From Balaenoptera acutorostrata (taxonomy: Eukaryota; Chordata; Mammalia; Artiodactyla; Balaenopteridae), in contig NC_080069.1 in assembly GCF_949987535.1 (NCBI RefSeq), positions 43,451,269-43,515,268 of the forward strand: DNA of 64,000 bases, written 5' to 3'. Shown one piece after another: positions 12,831 through 63,496 of the stretch. Every line of letters starts with the position of its first letter. The first letter of the stretch is position 1. The notes beneath the pieces were generated by a model. It was not told the origin of the DNA. It was given only the letters and a program-made list of their open reading frames with translations, and searched no databases. Made by a program: the position numbers and the translations under genes.

Positions 12831-13765
12831 TAGGTCCAGGAATCAAGGGGTGGAAATAGGAGTGGCACCCTCACTGTTATACCTAGTAATCTACTAGCAA
12901 AATGTTTGCTTTCTGTCCTCATGACCTAATGCTCTGCCTGTCTAGAAATCTTAGTTCCAAAGGGAAGAATGCATCTGCTGGGAGATACAACGATTCCATT
13001 GAACCAAAGTTAAGACTGCCACCTGGCTAATTTGAGCTCCTCATGCCTCCAATCAACAGGCAAAGAAGGAGTTACTATACTAGCTGGGATGATTGATCCT
13101 GATTACCAAGGGAAAGTTGGTCTGCTACTATACAGTGGAGTTATGGAAGATTACATCTGGAATACAGGTGATCTCTTAGGGAGTCTCTTAGTATTACCAG
13201 GCCCTGTAATTAAAGCCTATGGAAAACTACAACAACCCAATTCAGGCAGGACTACTTATGACCCAGACTCTTCAGGAATCAAGGTTTAACTCCTCCTACC
13301 ACAAAATACCACAACCAGCTGAGGTGCTTGCTGAGGGCAAAGGGAGCATGGAATGGGTATTGGAAGAAGCTATTAGCTATGACCACATGACCAGTTGCAG
13401 AAACAAGGAGAAGACTGTAAGCTTATGCATAATTCTTCCCTTTTTTGTTCTGAATATGTTTGTGATGTGTATCAAATATCTTTGTTTCTTCCCTCTCTTA
13501 TCCTCCTATCATATAACATAAGATGCATTAATAAAGTTACCTTTACACCAAAGTATTTCAGTTACAGGATATCAAAGAGAAGAGTGAACATCACCCAGAG
13601 ATTTTGTGTCCTCTTCTGGGGAAAGAGTTGGTGTATTTTTGGTTGTATGCAGGATAGTTGTATTATGCTAGGCAAAAGTATGATTTTGTTATTGTCCTTA
13701 TCTGGAGATTAAGTATAGCTTAAGGCGTTAAGTATAGGTGTCAAGTTGACAAGGGGTGGACTGGG
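12830..13765 (+). mobile_element. ERV-L-type endogenous retrovirus internal remnant with dUTPase-like fragment
   Basis: The 85-codon frame at 13032-13289 contains GMIDPDYQGKVGLLLYSG, matching the dUTPase motif 3 pattern G-x-I-D-x-D-Y-x-G, then a WNTGD segment and a Gly-Arg-Thr-Thr motif near the C-terminal end. ERV-L viruses carry a dUTPase at the end of pol, and an LTR follows downstream, as expected. The frame is a fragment ending at TAA (13287-13289), with further frameshifts after it, so it is not a functional viral gene. The surrounding bases are decayed internal sequence. Confidence 0.65.
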
Positions 13766-13861
13766 ATGATTAGTTTTATGTGTCAACTTGGCTAGGCTGT
13801 AGTGCAGTTATTTAATCAAACATTAGTCTAGGTGTTGCTGTGGAGGTATTTTGTAGATATG

Positions 13862-14935
13862 GCCAATATTCTACTTAGTTAACAATACTGTGCTGTACAG
13901 TTGAAAGTTACTAAGATAGTAAATCTTAAAAGTTCTCATCACACATAAAGAAAGGTAACTATGTGAGGTGATGGATGTGTTAGTTAACCTTAACTTAATT
14001 GTGGTAATCTATAAAGAAAACTGCAGTCTTCCTCCTGGGTTTTTTTTTTTTCCTAACAAGCAATTAACTCAATTCTGACACTATAGTGTCAGATCCCACA
14101 GGTTAAGGGCTCAGTCCCTCAAACTGCCCCCTGCTTCAGATGCGAATCACAAGTAGTAGGTCACCAGGTTACCCACAACTTCTGTTCGACTTGGGTACAA
14201 ATTGGGGGTTCCCATGGCCTCCACTGCCTTGGATTTGATTATTTGCTGGAACAGCTCTCAGAACTCAGGGTAATGCTTACACTTACAATTATTATATAAC
14301 AAAGGATATGATAAAGAATACAGATAAACAGCCAGATGAAGAGATACATCAAGGTGGTATGGGAGAGGCCTGAGCACAAGAGCTTCTGTCCCTGTAGAGT
14401 TGGGAGTGTGTCACCCTCCCAGTGTATGGATGTGTTCACCAACCTGAAGTCCCCTGAACACTATACTATTGGGATTTTTATGGCAGCCTCATCATGGTAA
14501 GCATGATCAATTATTAGCTTCATTCCCTCCTCTGGAGAATTGGAGGTGGGAATGAGAATTCCATGCTTCTAATCATGGCTTGGTCTTTCTGGTGACTAGC
14601 CTCCCCCAGGAGCCAACCAAGAGTCACCTCATTAAAACAAAAGACATTGCTATCACCCAGAAAATTCCAAGGGATTTAGGAAACCTGTCAGGAAACAGGA
14701 TCAAAGACTATTAGAACAAAAGATGTTCCTAGTGCTCTTATCACTTAGGAAATTACAGGGTTTTAGGAGCTCTGTGCCAGGAACTAGAGGCAGAGATCAA
14801 TATATATTTTTCCTATTTTTCACATAATCATTTTGCAGTATTTATGTATATCAAGTCATCATGTTGTACACCTTAAACTTACCATAAGGTTATATGTCAA
14901 TTATGTTTCAATAAAACCGGAAAAAATTTTTTTCA
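13862..14935 (+). mobile_element. L1 3' UTR fragment, itself interrupted
   Basis: GATAGTAAATCTTAAAAGTT and TTAATTGTGGTAATCT on the left, CATCATGTTGTACACCTTAA and GTTTCAATAAAACCGG on the right, are the end of an old L1. The right piece resumes at about 14,823 after the inserted LTR-like element. Confidence 0.65.
14012..14822 (-). mobile_element. LTR-like element, antisense
   Basis: ACAGATAAACAGCCAGATGA, then GAGCTTCTGTCCCTGTAGAG, read in antisense as the element at 17,195-17,763. Its family name is not certain to me. It shows LTR-like organisation without coding capacity. Confidence 0.6.
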
Positions 14936-15326
14936 ATTCTACAATCAGTTGATTTTAAGTAATGAAGCTTACCCTTGATAATGTGGGTGGGCCTCATTCA
15001 GTCATTTGAAAGCCCTTAAGAGGAAAACAGATTTACCTGAGGAAGAATTTCTGCCTCCAGACTGCCATAACAACTCTTGCCTGAGCGTTTCCAGCTTGCC
15101 CTGCAGATTTTGGACTTGCCAGCCTCCACAATCACGTAAGCCAGTTCTCTGAAATAAATCTCTCTCTAATATCTCTCTCTCCCTCTTTCTCTCCTTCTGA
15201 GATATATATGTATATATACATATGTAATATTAATATCCTTATATTATATATAAATATATACATATATCCTCTGGTTCTTTTCCTCTAGAGAACTCTGCCA
15301 GATACACAGCCTAAAATCCAACAATA

Positions 15327-15457
15327 GGGAATTCCTTGGCCGTCCAGTGGTTAGGACTCCGCGCTTTCACTGCATGGGGCATGGATTTGATCCCTGGTCG
15401 GGGAACTAAGATCCTGCAAGCCACGTGGCCAAAAATAATAATAATAATAAATAAAAC
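15327..15457 (+). repeat. CHR-type SINE, short form
   Basis: Perfect 14-bp TSD AAAATCCAACAATA at 15313-15326 and 15458-15471. The body ends GCCACGTGGCC plus an (AAT)n tail. Confidence 0.95.
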
Positions 15458-15603
15458 AAAATCCAACAATAATTAAAGAGTTAAAGTATGATATATTCTT
15501 TCATTCAATTATTTTTCAGCATTAAAAACGATGTTTTCAGAAAATATATAAATAACATGGGGAAGTTCTCATAATATTATGTTAAATTTGAAGAATAGGA
15601 GAT

Positions 15604-15753
15604 GGGGCTTCCCTGGCAGTGCAGTGGTTAAGACTCCTCACTTCCAGTGCAGGGGGCACAGGTTTGATCCCTGGTTGGGGAACAAAGATCCCACATGCAC
15701 CGTGTTGCAGACAAAAAATTAAAAAAAAAAAAAAAAAGAAGAATAAAGAAAGA
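15604..15753 (+). repeat. CHR-type SINE, short form
   Basis: GGGGCTTCCCTGGCAGTGCA through GATCCCTGGTTGGGG to A17 plus an AAAG-rich tail. GAAGAATA/AAGAATAGG copies flank it. Confidence 0.88.
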
Positions 15754-15856
15754 AAGAATAGGGGAAATTTATGTCTGCAATTTTATTTCAAAAAATAAAC
15801 ACACCCATAGATGGAAGGAAATAAAAAAATATTTATTGCATTTATTTCTTGGTAAT

Positions 15857-16176
15857 GTTTTTTTTTTAAGATTTTTTTTAAAAAATCATTTTTATTTTTG
15901 GCTACGTTGGGTCTTCGTTGCTGTGTGCAGGCTTTCTCTACTTGTGGCAAGTGGGGGGGCTACTCTTCATTGAGGTGCGTGGGCTTCTCACTGCTGTGGC
16001 TTCTCTCGTTGCGGAGCACGGGCTCTAGGCTCGCAGGCTCTAGAGTGCAGGCTCAGTAGTTGTGGCGCACGGACTTAGTTGCTCCGCAGCATGTGGGATC
16101 TTCCCGGATCAGGGTTCGAACCCGTGTCCTCTGCATTGGCAGGCGGACTCTTAACCACTGCACCACCAGGGAAGCC
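15857..16176 (-). repeat. CHR-type SINE, long form
   Basis: TSD CTTGGTAAT at 15848-15856 and 16177-16185. Confidence 0.93.
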
Positions 16177-16300
16177 CTTGGTAATTATTTTTTAATTATT
16201 TTCTGGAAATTTGCTATTTTTGTTATCAGAACAAAAATGTTATTATGTAATTGCCTGATGATAAGAGAATCCTTGCTCCACTTTGTATGTCATTTTACTT

Positions 16301-16635
16301 TTTTTTTTTTTATAAATTTACTTATTTTATTTATTTATTTTTGGCTGTGTTGGGTGTTCACTGCTGCACGTGGGCTTTCTCCAGTTGCAGCGAGCGGGGT
16401 CTATTCTTTGTTGCAGTGCATGGGTTTATTGCAGTGGCTTCTCATTGCAGAGCACGGGCTCTAGGCGCGCGGGTTTCAGTAGTTGTGGCTCACAGGCTCT
16501 AGAGCACAGGCTCAGTAGTTGTGGCGCAGGGGCTTATTTGCTCCGCGGCATGTGGGATCTTCCCCGCCAGGGGCTTGAACCCATGTCCCCTGCATTGGCA
16601 GGTGGATTCTCAACCACTGCGCCACCAGGGAAGCC
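16301..16635 (-). repeat. CHR-type SINE, long form
   Basis: Poly(T) at the left; the head CCACCAGGGAAGCC is followed by a short TACTTTT copy, giving a weak TSD. Confidence 0.9.
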
Positions 16636-16759
16636 GTACTTTTCTATCAGTAACTGATGCCTACGTGTTTGTTTTTATGCCAAGATTTCCTTGAATTTGA
16701 GACAACAGATATAGCTGGTAAAAGATACTTCAATAAAATTGTACATAATATTCTTTTAA

Positions 16760-16793
16760 AATTCTTACACAACTGCGCCACCAGGAAAGCCCC
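16760..16793 (-). repeat. Orphan CHR-SINE head, about 33 bp
   Basis: ATTCTTACACAACTGCGCCACCAGGAAAGCCCC equals the antisense first bases of a CHR SINE, with no body or tail on its left. The next SINE begins right after it. Confidence 0.75.
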
Positions 16794-16807
16794 TAGAATG
16801 TTTATTT

Positions 16808-16939
16808 ATTTATTTATTTATTTATTTTTGGCCGTTCCGTGTGGCATGCAGGATCTTAGTTTCCCGACTAGGGATCGAACTTGTGCCCCCTACAGTGGAA
16901 GCACGGAGCCCTAACCACTGAACCACCAGGGAATTCCCA
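16808..16939 (-). repeat. CHR-type SINE, short form
   Basis: Perfect 14-bp TSD TAGAATGTTTATTT at 16794-16807 and 16940-16953. Confidence 0.95.
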
Positions 16940-16952
16940 TAGAATGTTTATT

Positions 16953-18060
16953 TCTTTATATTGAGGTATAATTACATAAACTGCACAAATCTTAAATGTA
17001 CAGCTTGATGAAATTTTACATATGTATACACTAGTATAATCACCACCAAGGTCAAGATATAGAAATTTCCAGCACACCAGAAGCCTCCTTGGGTTCTCTT
17101 CCCAGCTAGTAACCACCAAAAATAATGACTATTCTGACTTCTATTACTGTGATATTGTGATATAAGAAATATATACATTTGATCATGACACAAGAGCTCC
17201 TAAAACTCTTTTCCCAAGTGATAATGGTTAGAGGAGCAGCTCTTATTATTCGTAATAAGTCCCTTTCAACCATACTTGAGTTTATGTTAATGGGGTGACT
17301 CAAGATGGGCCCCTAGGTAACTTTAGGATGGCAGCTATTTGCCAGGGGAACCAACCTTGTGATTAGAACATTGGAACTTTCAGCCCCACCCTCTTAACTA
17401 CCAGGAAGGGGAGAGGGACAGGGGATTGAGTTAATCAATGGCTAATGATTTAATCAATCATGCCTATATAATGGAACCTCCATATAAACCCTAAACTATA
17501 GGGTTTGGAGAGCTTCCAAGTTGGTGGACATATCCACGTGCCACGACAGTAGCACACCCCAAACTCCATGGGGACAGAAGTTCCCACGCTCAGGACCCTT
17601 CCAGACCTCACTGTATGTACCTCTTCATCTGGCTGTTTATTTGTATCCTTTTTAAAATCCTTTATAATAAACCAGTAATAGTATTTATTTCCGAGTTCAG
17701 TGACAAATTACGGCAAATTATCGCACCTGAAGAGGTCATGGGAACCCCAGTTTATCTTTCTTACCATTGACTGACATTTGAACTATTTCCAGTTTAGGGC
17801 TATTATGAATAAAGTTGCTATGAATATTTTTGTAAATGCCTTTTGGTGGACATAAACACTCATTTCTGTTGGGTTTACAACCAGAAGTAGAACTGCTCCA
17901 TCACAAGGTACACATGTTTAGCTTTGGTAGGTACTGCCATAGATTTCTTCCAAATTGTTCCTACCAATTTACACACCCACTAGCAATGTATGAGTTCCAG
18001 TCATTCTACCTCCTCACCAATAGTTCATATTATCAGTCTTTTAAAAACAATTGTAAACTT
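16953..18060 (-). mobile_element. L1M fragment, antisense, split by an LTR-like element
   Basis: TATTGAGGTATAATTACATA on the left, then GGGCTATTATGAATAAAGTT and CAATTTACACACCCACTAGC on the right of the insertion, are in the order of an old L1 3' region read in antisense. Confidence 0.7.
17195..17763 (+). mobile_element. LTR-like element, sense
   Basis: CTTCATCTGGCTGTTTATTT, then CCTTTATAATAAACCAGTAA, then GGTCATGGGAACCCC. This looks like the R/U5 end of a solo LTR with its own AATAAA signal. It is the inverted relative of 14,012-14,822 and interrupts the L1M. Confidence 0.65.
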
Positions 18061-19440
18061 TTAAACTTTCAAATAAATCTTCATTCTATTTTATTTCCAC
18101 AGAAATGGTGAGCTCTGCTGGAAGGTGCATTCGGAGATAGTTCCTGGGATGTCAAGAGGAAGTGCACCAACCTCGAGGATGAACCTACAGCCTGTGACAC
18201 TGGCAGAGGAGACCAAGATCCAAGTGCAGCCCAACAAAAACCTAGAGATTCTCAAAGGAATTCCAGACTCTTGTCCAGTGAGCTCCTGGGTCATCCAGGG
18301 CATTGTGAGGCAAGACAGAATTGGAACAACAGGCTCAAAAAAGGAAGCTGACCCACTACTGACCCACTCACTGCATGTATGTCTCTAAAGGGATAGGCAT
18401 GACCAAGTAAGACGGGGCTGCCTTTCCCAAGGTGGCATTAGGGGTTAGTGGCAGTGCTGACTTGGGATGGCGGAGGACACTATCTCAATCTGGTCTTTGG
18501 TTCGGCTTGGAAAACAAATCCAAATCTCCTCGTAGGCAGAACTTCAGATGGGCCAACAGAGCTCCCTGGAGGTATGAGGCCTGAAGCCTGAAGGGATCAG
18601 TGGGTAAACTGGGCACTACAGCCTGAGGGCCGTCAGCCCCAAGGAAAAGCTTCCTGCTTCCTCAAAGGATTTCTTTGCCTGAGGAAAGGTGGGAGCTGGC
18701 ACACAAATCCGTACATAATCTTCTGAAAATGGAGGCGAGGGTGATCCTGAAGAAGCCCCCTTGTCTGGTGACCAATGACAGCCCTAATTGGACTGACAAG
18801 TTAAAGGCTCCTCTCTTTGTGGTTCAGAATTTCACCCAGTCTGCCCTGATGGAGACGTAACCTGGGCCCCAAGGAAGAGGCAGGCAGTAGCAGTCCCCTG
18901 TTCTAGTCCTCACCTTAGGACTGCATGGAAGACGTAAGAAACATAAATTACGGAGGGAGGCCTATTTCATAGAGCACAAAAGACAGTGTGGCCGGCAGGT
19001 CACAGGACTCTAAAGGGAGGCGAGGTCCCACACAGCAGCTAAGGAAGAGGTGACTGAGGGGCTGCTGCGATTAGGGCAGCACAGAGGGTCAGGTGGGGGG
19101 AGGAGGCCAGCGGAGGGAGAAGACTGGGTGGAAAATGAAGCCTGAGAGCTCCCCAGGAGTGGGGAGAGGGTGGCCTGAGGCCCTGGGGCTGGTGTTGGGG
19201 GAACCTGGGCTGACTGTGCCGGGCAGGGCAGGTTCTCTAAAGTGTGAAAGTCTGGACATGCTGGCGTGGATTTCGAGTCGGACACCACCTTGCGGGTTGG
19301 GAAAAGGAAGTTAATGCCTCCTCTCACAGTGTCCAGCCCTTGGCGCCTGGGCTCGGTTTCATAGGTTTGGGGAAACGTGCAGTGATCAAAGGGAGATAAC
19401 CAGCGGTGACTGCGGGGTAAAGGCGTGTTGGGAGGGATTC
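18060..19440. other. Non-repetitive DNA upstream of DCAF12
   Basis: No interspersed repeat is recognised. An AG preceded by a pyrimidine tract (TTATTTCCACAG, ending at 18,101) leads into an 87-codon + frame (18125-18388) and a 70-codon - frame (18091-18303). Neither resembles a protein I know and neither has a clear donor. It could be an enhancer, a lncRNA exon or plain single-copy DNA. Confidence 0.4.
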
Positions 19441-19785
19441 CTTCCCCGAGCGAGGGTAATCGCCCTCACTTCCGGGTGCCTGCGGATGGGCGGGTGGGGC
19501 TCCGAGGTCGGGGGCCAGAACCCAGATTCCTTTGCCCCCAGGTCGCCCACCTCTAGCGGCAGTCAAACGGCCGTTGAAAAAGGGCTGGCGGCCGCTGAGC
19601 AACTGCCGCGAACTCTACAGCGAGCCCTAAACCCTGCCCTTCTCTCCGCACTGCATCTCCGTGGCGACGCGCTACGAAGTGCGACTGCGCGAGGATGACG
19701 GAGCGCGGGCTAGAGGGAGAGGGTGTTTTGGTTCCAGCCGCTCGCCGTCCTTACCAGACTTGGTCGTCGGAAAGCTTCGGGTTCT

Positions 19786-19871
19786 TGTCTCCCCTTCCCC
19801 TTCCCCTTCCCTTTCCCGCCCCGGTCCTCCCTCCCTCCCTCCTTCCCTTCTGCTTGCCTCCCTTTTTTTCT
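19786..19871. repeat. Polypyrimidine tract in the promoter (CCCCTT/CCTCC-rich)
   Basis: About 85 bases that are almost pure C/T on the + strand: repeated CCCCTTCCCCTT units, then CCTCCCTCCCTCC, ending in a T run. Such mirror-like purine/pyrimidine tracts near promoters can form triplex or G-quadruplex (minus strand). Here that is inference only. Confidence 0.7.
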
Positions 19872-19980
19872 ACTGCCTCCCGGGGTCCGGGCCATTTTCC
19901 GGACCGGGCGCACTACGGTGCGCGGCTCCGGGGCCCAGTATATGACCTGCCGTCTTGCTCCCGCTCGCTTCCCCCGCCCC

Positions 19981-20014
19981 ATGTGGCTGCGGGGCCGCGG
20001 CGGCGCTGCCCACT

Positions 20015-20034
<20 letters not shown>
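19981..20034 (+). other. Possible overlapping upstream ORF (17 codons) at the DCAF12 start
   Basis: An ATG 34 bases before the DCAF12 ATG opens a 17-codon frame in +1 register that stops at TAG inside exon 1, past the DCAF12 start. The context is weak (C at -3, T at +4). A longer out-of-frame uORF starts at 19695 (133 codons, ending 20096), but it only matters if transcription begins upstream of it. Their presence in mRNA depends on the start site. Confidence 0.5.
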
Positions 20035-59939
<39,905 letters not shown>

Positions 59940-61880
59940 CGGCAACTAAGTCTCTCCCAGAATGCACAGAAATTCACTAACTTCCATCCTCAGTTTCCAT
60001 TTCTTCTTTTGATTTTTTTCCAGTTGTGTGAGTCCCTCATATTTTAGTGGGAACACCAGAGTTTGCCTATGGTTTAGGCACTTGGCAGGAAGAACCTCTG
60101 TACAGAAATCTAAAGGGTTTTCTTTTTTTTTTTTTCCTTTTTTCCCTTTTGGTAAGCAGAATTTTACTTTACTATCTTTTTTCTTTCTGGCTTCTCAACC
60201 AGACATTGTTGTTAATTCCTGTTTATATTTTTTCTTTAAGCGACACACAGTCTCCCCTCTCTGGCTTCTTTAGGTTGACATAGTCATTCTCACCCTTACT
60301 TCACTCTTGAGAGGTAGGGCTCCTTTATAATTATATGGTTGCTGTCAGACTTTCTGTGAAAGTTTGGGGGCTCTGTGTGTGTGTGTGTGTGTGAGAACTT
60401 GTGTGCCTGCAAGTACCGTTTGTCACTGAAATTATCTGGAGTGAGGATTACTGTAATTAAAATATTTATAAAAGAAACAACTATATTCACAGAGTCCAGC
60501 TTTGGGACTAGTTTTTATCTTGTTTTGTAAAGTCTAACAACACTGATTATAGGAAGTAAAAAAGAAAGGAAAACAAATCACCAGTAGGAAACCCTTTGAG
60601 TTAGATTGAAAGCTTCCCGGGGACTCATGCCAGGACTCCAAAGTAATCCATCTCCCACCTGCCTTCCCATCTGTGTGTCCCCCAGGTGAGAACATTTCTG
60701 TGTATGTGTCACTTCCACTTCAGTTTCCCATCTGGTTAAATCAATGGCCACTCCCCCAAAACATCAGGGTCTCCATCCAAGGTGCAGCTCTGGAGGCTAC
60801 AGAAGCCTTGGTAGGACTTGGTAAAAAGAATCTCCATCCAAACCTCCCTCTCCCTCCTCTCAAATAAGACCTGATCTGGTTTCTCAGGGGCCTGGAGCTG
60901 GGGGCCTCAAGTCTGCTAAAATTCACATACTCGGTCCCCTTGGCTTTGAGGAGAAACTTCTTTGCCTTTCTTCTAATCTCCCCAGTGGGTGTTGCTTTTG
61001 TCTTCTAAATTGGGTTCAGTTCTGGAGGGTGGGGATGAACAGGGGATTTATCTGTGTGTAGTGGGTGCTTCATGTGTGTAATGTTTGTTTTTCTTAATAC
61101 AGTGGAGCCACTCTGTTGGCTCAGCCCTGGGATGGGGTGGCCTACAGCCAACAGTGGTGTGCATGTAAAAGCATCTATGTGATTAGTAATTTGTTCCTCA
61201 CTTGAACTGTCTGTTTAGTCTGAGGTTTTTAAACTTGCAGGCAACTGACCGTGATGTCCAGTTACTCCTTGCTTTTTATGCATCATGTTGCAGATAATAG
61301 CTGTTCCCACCCACAAACTCCTCCACCATTCTAAACACATACTCTGCTTCTGTCAGCAGCCCATTCTGGGGAAAGGAAGTCATATTCCTGCACTCTAATT
61401 TCTAAGTTGCTTTCCCAGTTATCCCCCTCTGCTCTGGGAGTAAGTGGGGAGATTGAAAAAAAAAAGAGTGTCTTCTCCTTGGTGATGGGGGCTGGTGGGG
61501 AGGGGAGACAGCAGGTCCACCCTATCTTGCTGTGGTACAAGGCATACACCACAGGTTCTAGAATTCTTATCTTCTAACCTAGAGAAATAGGTGCTATAAA
61601 ACAGGGAATTAAGCAAAATGCTGGATGCTACAGATCTTTTAATTGTCTTAATTTTTTTCTATTATTAAACTACAAGCTGTAGATTTCTTAGTTCTCACAG
61701 AACTCATTTTAAACCTACTTGTATAAAAAATCTTAAGTAGGATGTTTTGTACTGTTGCCAGACCCTCTTCTGTGATGGGTAATGCGTTTGATTGTTTGAG
61801 ATTTTGTTTTTAAAAATGTGGCACTTGACTTTTTGCCAAGTAAAAAAAATAAATAAATATTATTCCAATGCAAAGTTTGA
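59940..61880 (+). other. DCAF12: DCAF12 3' UTR (about 1.94 kb)
   Basis: It runs from the TAA to just past a clustered AATAAA signal near 61,850, with no interspersed repeat. It contains a T-rich tract (60,121-60,152) and a short (TG)n run (about 60,373-60,393). An earlier ATTAAA near 60,455 could support a shorter transcript. The end point is inferred from the signal, not from transcripts. Confidence 0.7.
61848..61857 (+). terminator. DCAF12: Tandem polyadenylation signals of DCAF12
   Basis: Two overlapping AATAAA hexamers (61848-61853 and 61852-61857) sit after GCCAAGTAAAAA, about 1.9 kb beyond the stop. A GT-rich stretch (GTTTGAGTTTGTATAG) follows about 20 bases later, as expected of a cleavage site at about 61,870-61,880. 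Confidence 0.7.
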
Positions 61881-63176
61881 GTTTGTATAGCCAAGAGACA
61901 GCAGGAAAAAGGCCCCAAATGACTGGTTGGAAGTGGGGTGCAGCTTGGGGTGCTTGGATTGCTTGGAGCAGAAGAACACAGGAGTTCCCTCAAGGGTAAA
62001 GGCAGGTCAAGGGCAAACACACAAACACTAAGACCTACTTGCTCCTTGCCCCCAGCCCTGGCCCAAGATCAGTTGCTCTGGAGTCCAGTTGGGAGTGGGT
62101 ATGCCCGGGGGAAGTAGTGTGGTACTTGGAGAGAAAACCAGACTGACGATGAGGGGGCGTGCTGGTCTTTTTGCTCTGAGTGACTGTGGATGTGAGCAAC
62201 GTGACCAGCTCCTCTTACGTAAAACAGGGTTGGTGACAGGCCCCGTCTGCTTCAGTGGAGGGGCCCTGAGAAAGACTGTGAAAGTGCCCTGGGAACAGTA
62301 TCAGTTTTTTGAAGTTGGAACCATAGATTCTAGCTTTAAGAGGAGGATGCAGTGTCCATAGTGATTGATGCTCTTCCCAGAAGCTGTTTGGGGCTGTAGC
62401 TGAGAGAAAGGCAGACTGCTGAACCCCACCACTCTCCTCAGTCATCTCTGGGAGACCCATCAGGGCTGGGCCACAGAGCCAGGCAAGCTGAATACAGCTG
62501 CCCTTAGAGACTGATTCAGAACGTGACTCATACAGGCACCTACCTATATGATCAAAGGCTGCAAAACAGGAAGGGGGAGGTGAATGAGTTGAAGCAAGTG
62601 AGAGGGCTTCCTAGAGGAGAAGAGTTACATTTGGAAAAAGACTGGAATTGGCCTTTCCCAAAATGAGATTTTCAGACTCCCCAATCCATGGAACAGTAAT
62701 TGGTGGTTGCAAAATGCTCCATGGTCAAATTATTTTGGGGAAATGCGGATTAAAACAGACATGCTTCTCACAACCTGAGGTTTGGAGTTACCATGGGACT
62801 CATGTGCATGAAACATGCTCAGAGAAAGGTGACACGGGATGTGGGGAGGGCCTGGCCTGGACCTCTGGCCTCTGTGGAATCTTGGCCCTGCTGTCACTTT
62901 CTAACCAGACTTTGCAGCAAAGTGTGTATCACAGAAGGGCTTTGTGGACTTTATGTGGTCCCTCCCTTTCCTGCCAGCAGTCCTTACTCCCAGGCCATGA
63001 AAGAACTTCCTTGTTCTCAGGCACATACCTCATTCCAAATGGGCTGCTGGCTCCTCCCATCATCCTTTGGGTCCTTTTGCAGAAGTCTTTGGAACCTCAT
63101 TTATGCCCCAGGTTCCCTCATGCCTGCCACTTCCGAAGTTGATTAGTATTAATCTGGTCCATTAAATTAATTAACT
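61881..63176. other. Intergenic DNA downstream of DCAF12
   Basis: No gene is recognised. The largest frame (62648-63142, 164 codons, +) has no similarity I know and begins in sequence that looks like an old interspersed repeat (ATGCTCCATGGTCAAATTAT). Composition is ordinary. Confidence 0.5.
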
Positions 63177-63496
63177 GGGGCTTCCCTGGTCGTGCAGTGG
63201 TTAGGAATCCGCCTGCCAATGCAGGGGACACAGGTTCGAGCCCTGGTCTGGGAAGATCCCACATGCCACGGAGCAACTAAGCCCGTGTGCCACAACTACT
63301 GAGCCTGCGCTCTAGAGCTCGAGAGCCACAGCTACTGAAGCCCGCGCACCTAGAGCCCGTGCTCCACAGCAAGAGAAGCTACCGCAATGAGAAGCCCGTG
63401 CACCACAAGGAAGAGTAGCCCCCGCTCGCCGCAACTAGAGAAAGCCCACATGCAGCAACGAAGACCCAATGCAGTCAAAAATAATAAATTTTTTTT
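63177..63496 (+). repeat. CHR-type SINE, long form
   Basis: Perfect 13-bp TSD AAATTAATTAACT at 63164-63176 and 63497-63509. The 500 bases after it hold a G9 run and a terminal (GA)n and no gene. Confidence 0.95.

Larger units (their letters stand above)
13766..15312 (+). mobile_element. ERV-L-type LTR, split by an L1 3' fragment and an LTR-like element
   Basis: The left part (13,766-13,860, GATTAGTTTTATGTGTCAAC) and right part (14,940-15,312, AATGTGGGTGGGCCTCATTC, then GACTTGCCAGCCTCCACAAT, with an AT/CT microsatellite before the end) belong to one LTR. The middle is foreign. The position just after the dUTPase-like fragment fits a 3' LTR. Confidence 0.65.

Noticed and set aside
19010..19327. 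Pro/Ser-rich minus-strand frame upstream of the CpG island, as a divergent gene
   Set aside because: Low-complexity translation of G-rich DNA. No splice structure or similarity supports a bidirectional partner.
62648..63142. 164-codon frame downstream of DCAF12
   Set aside because: No similarity to a known protein, no splice or promoter context, and it starts in what looks like old repeat sequence. It is probably chance.
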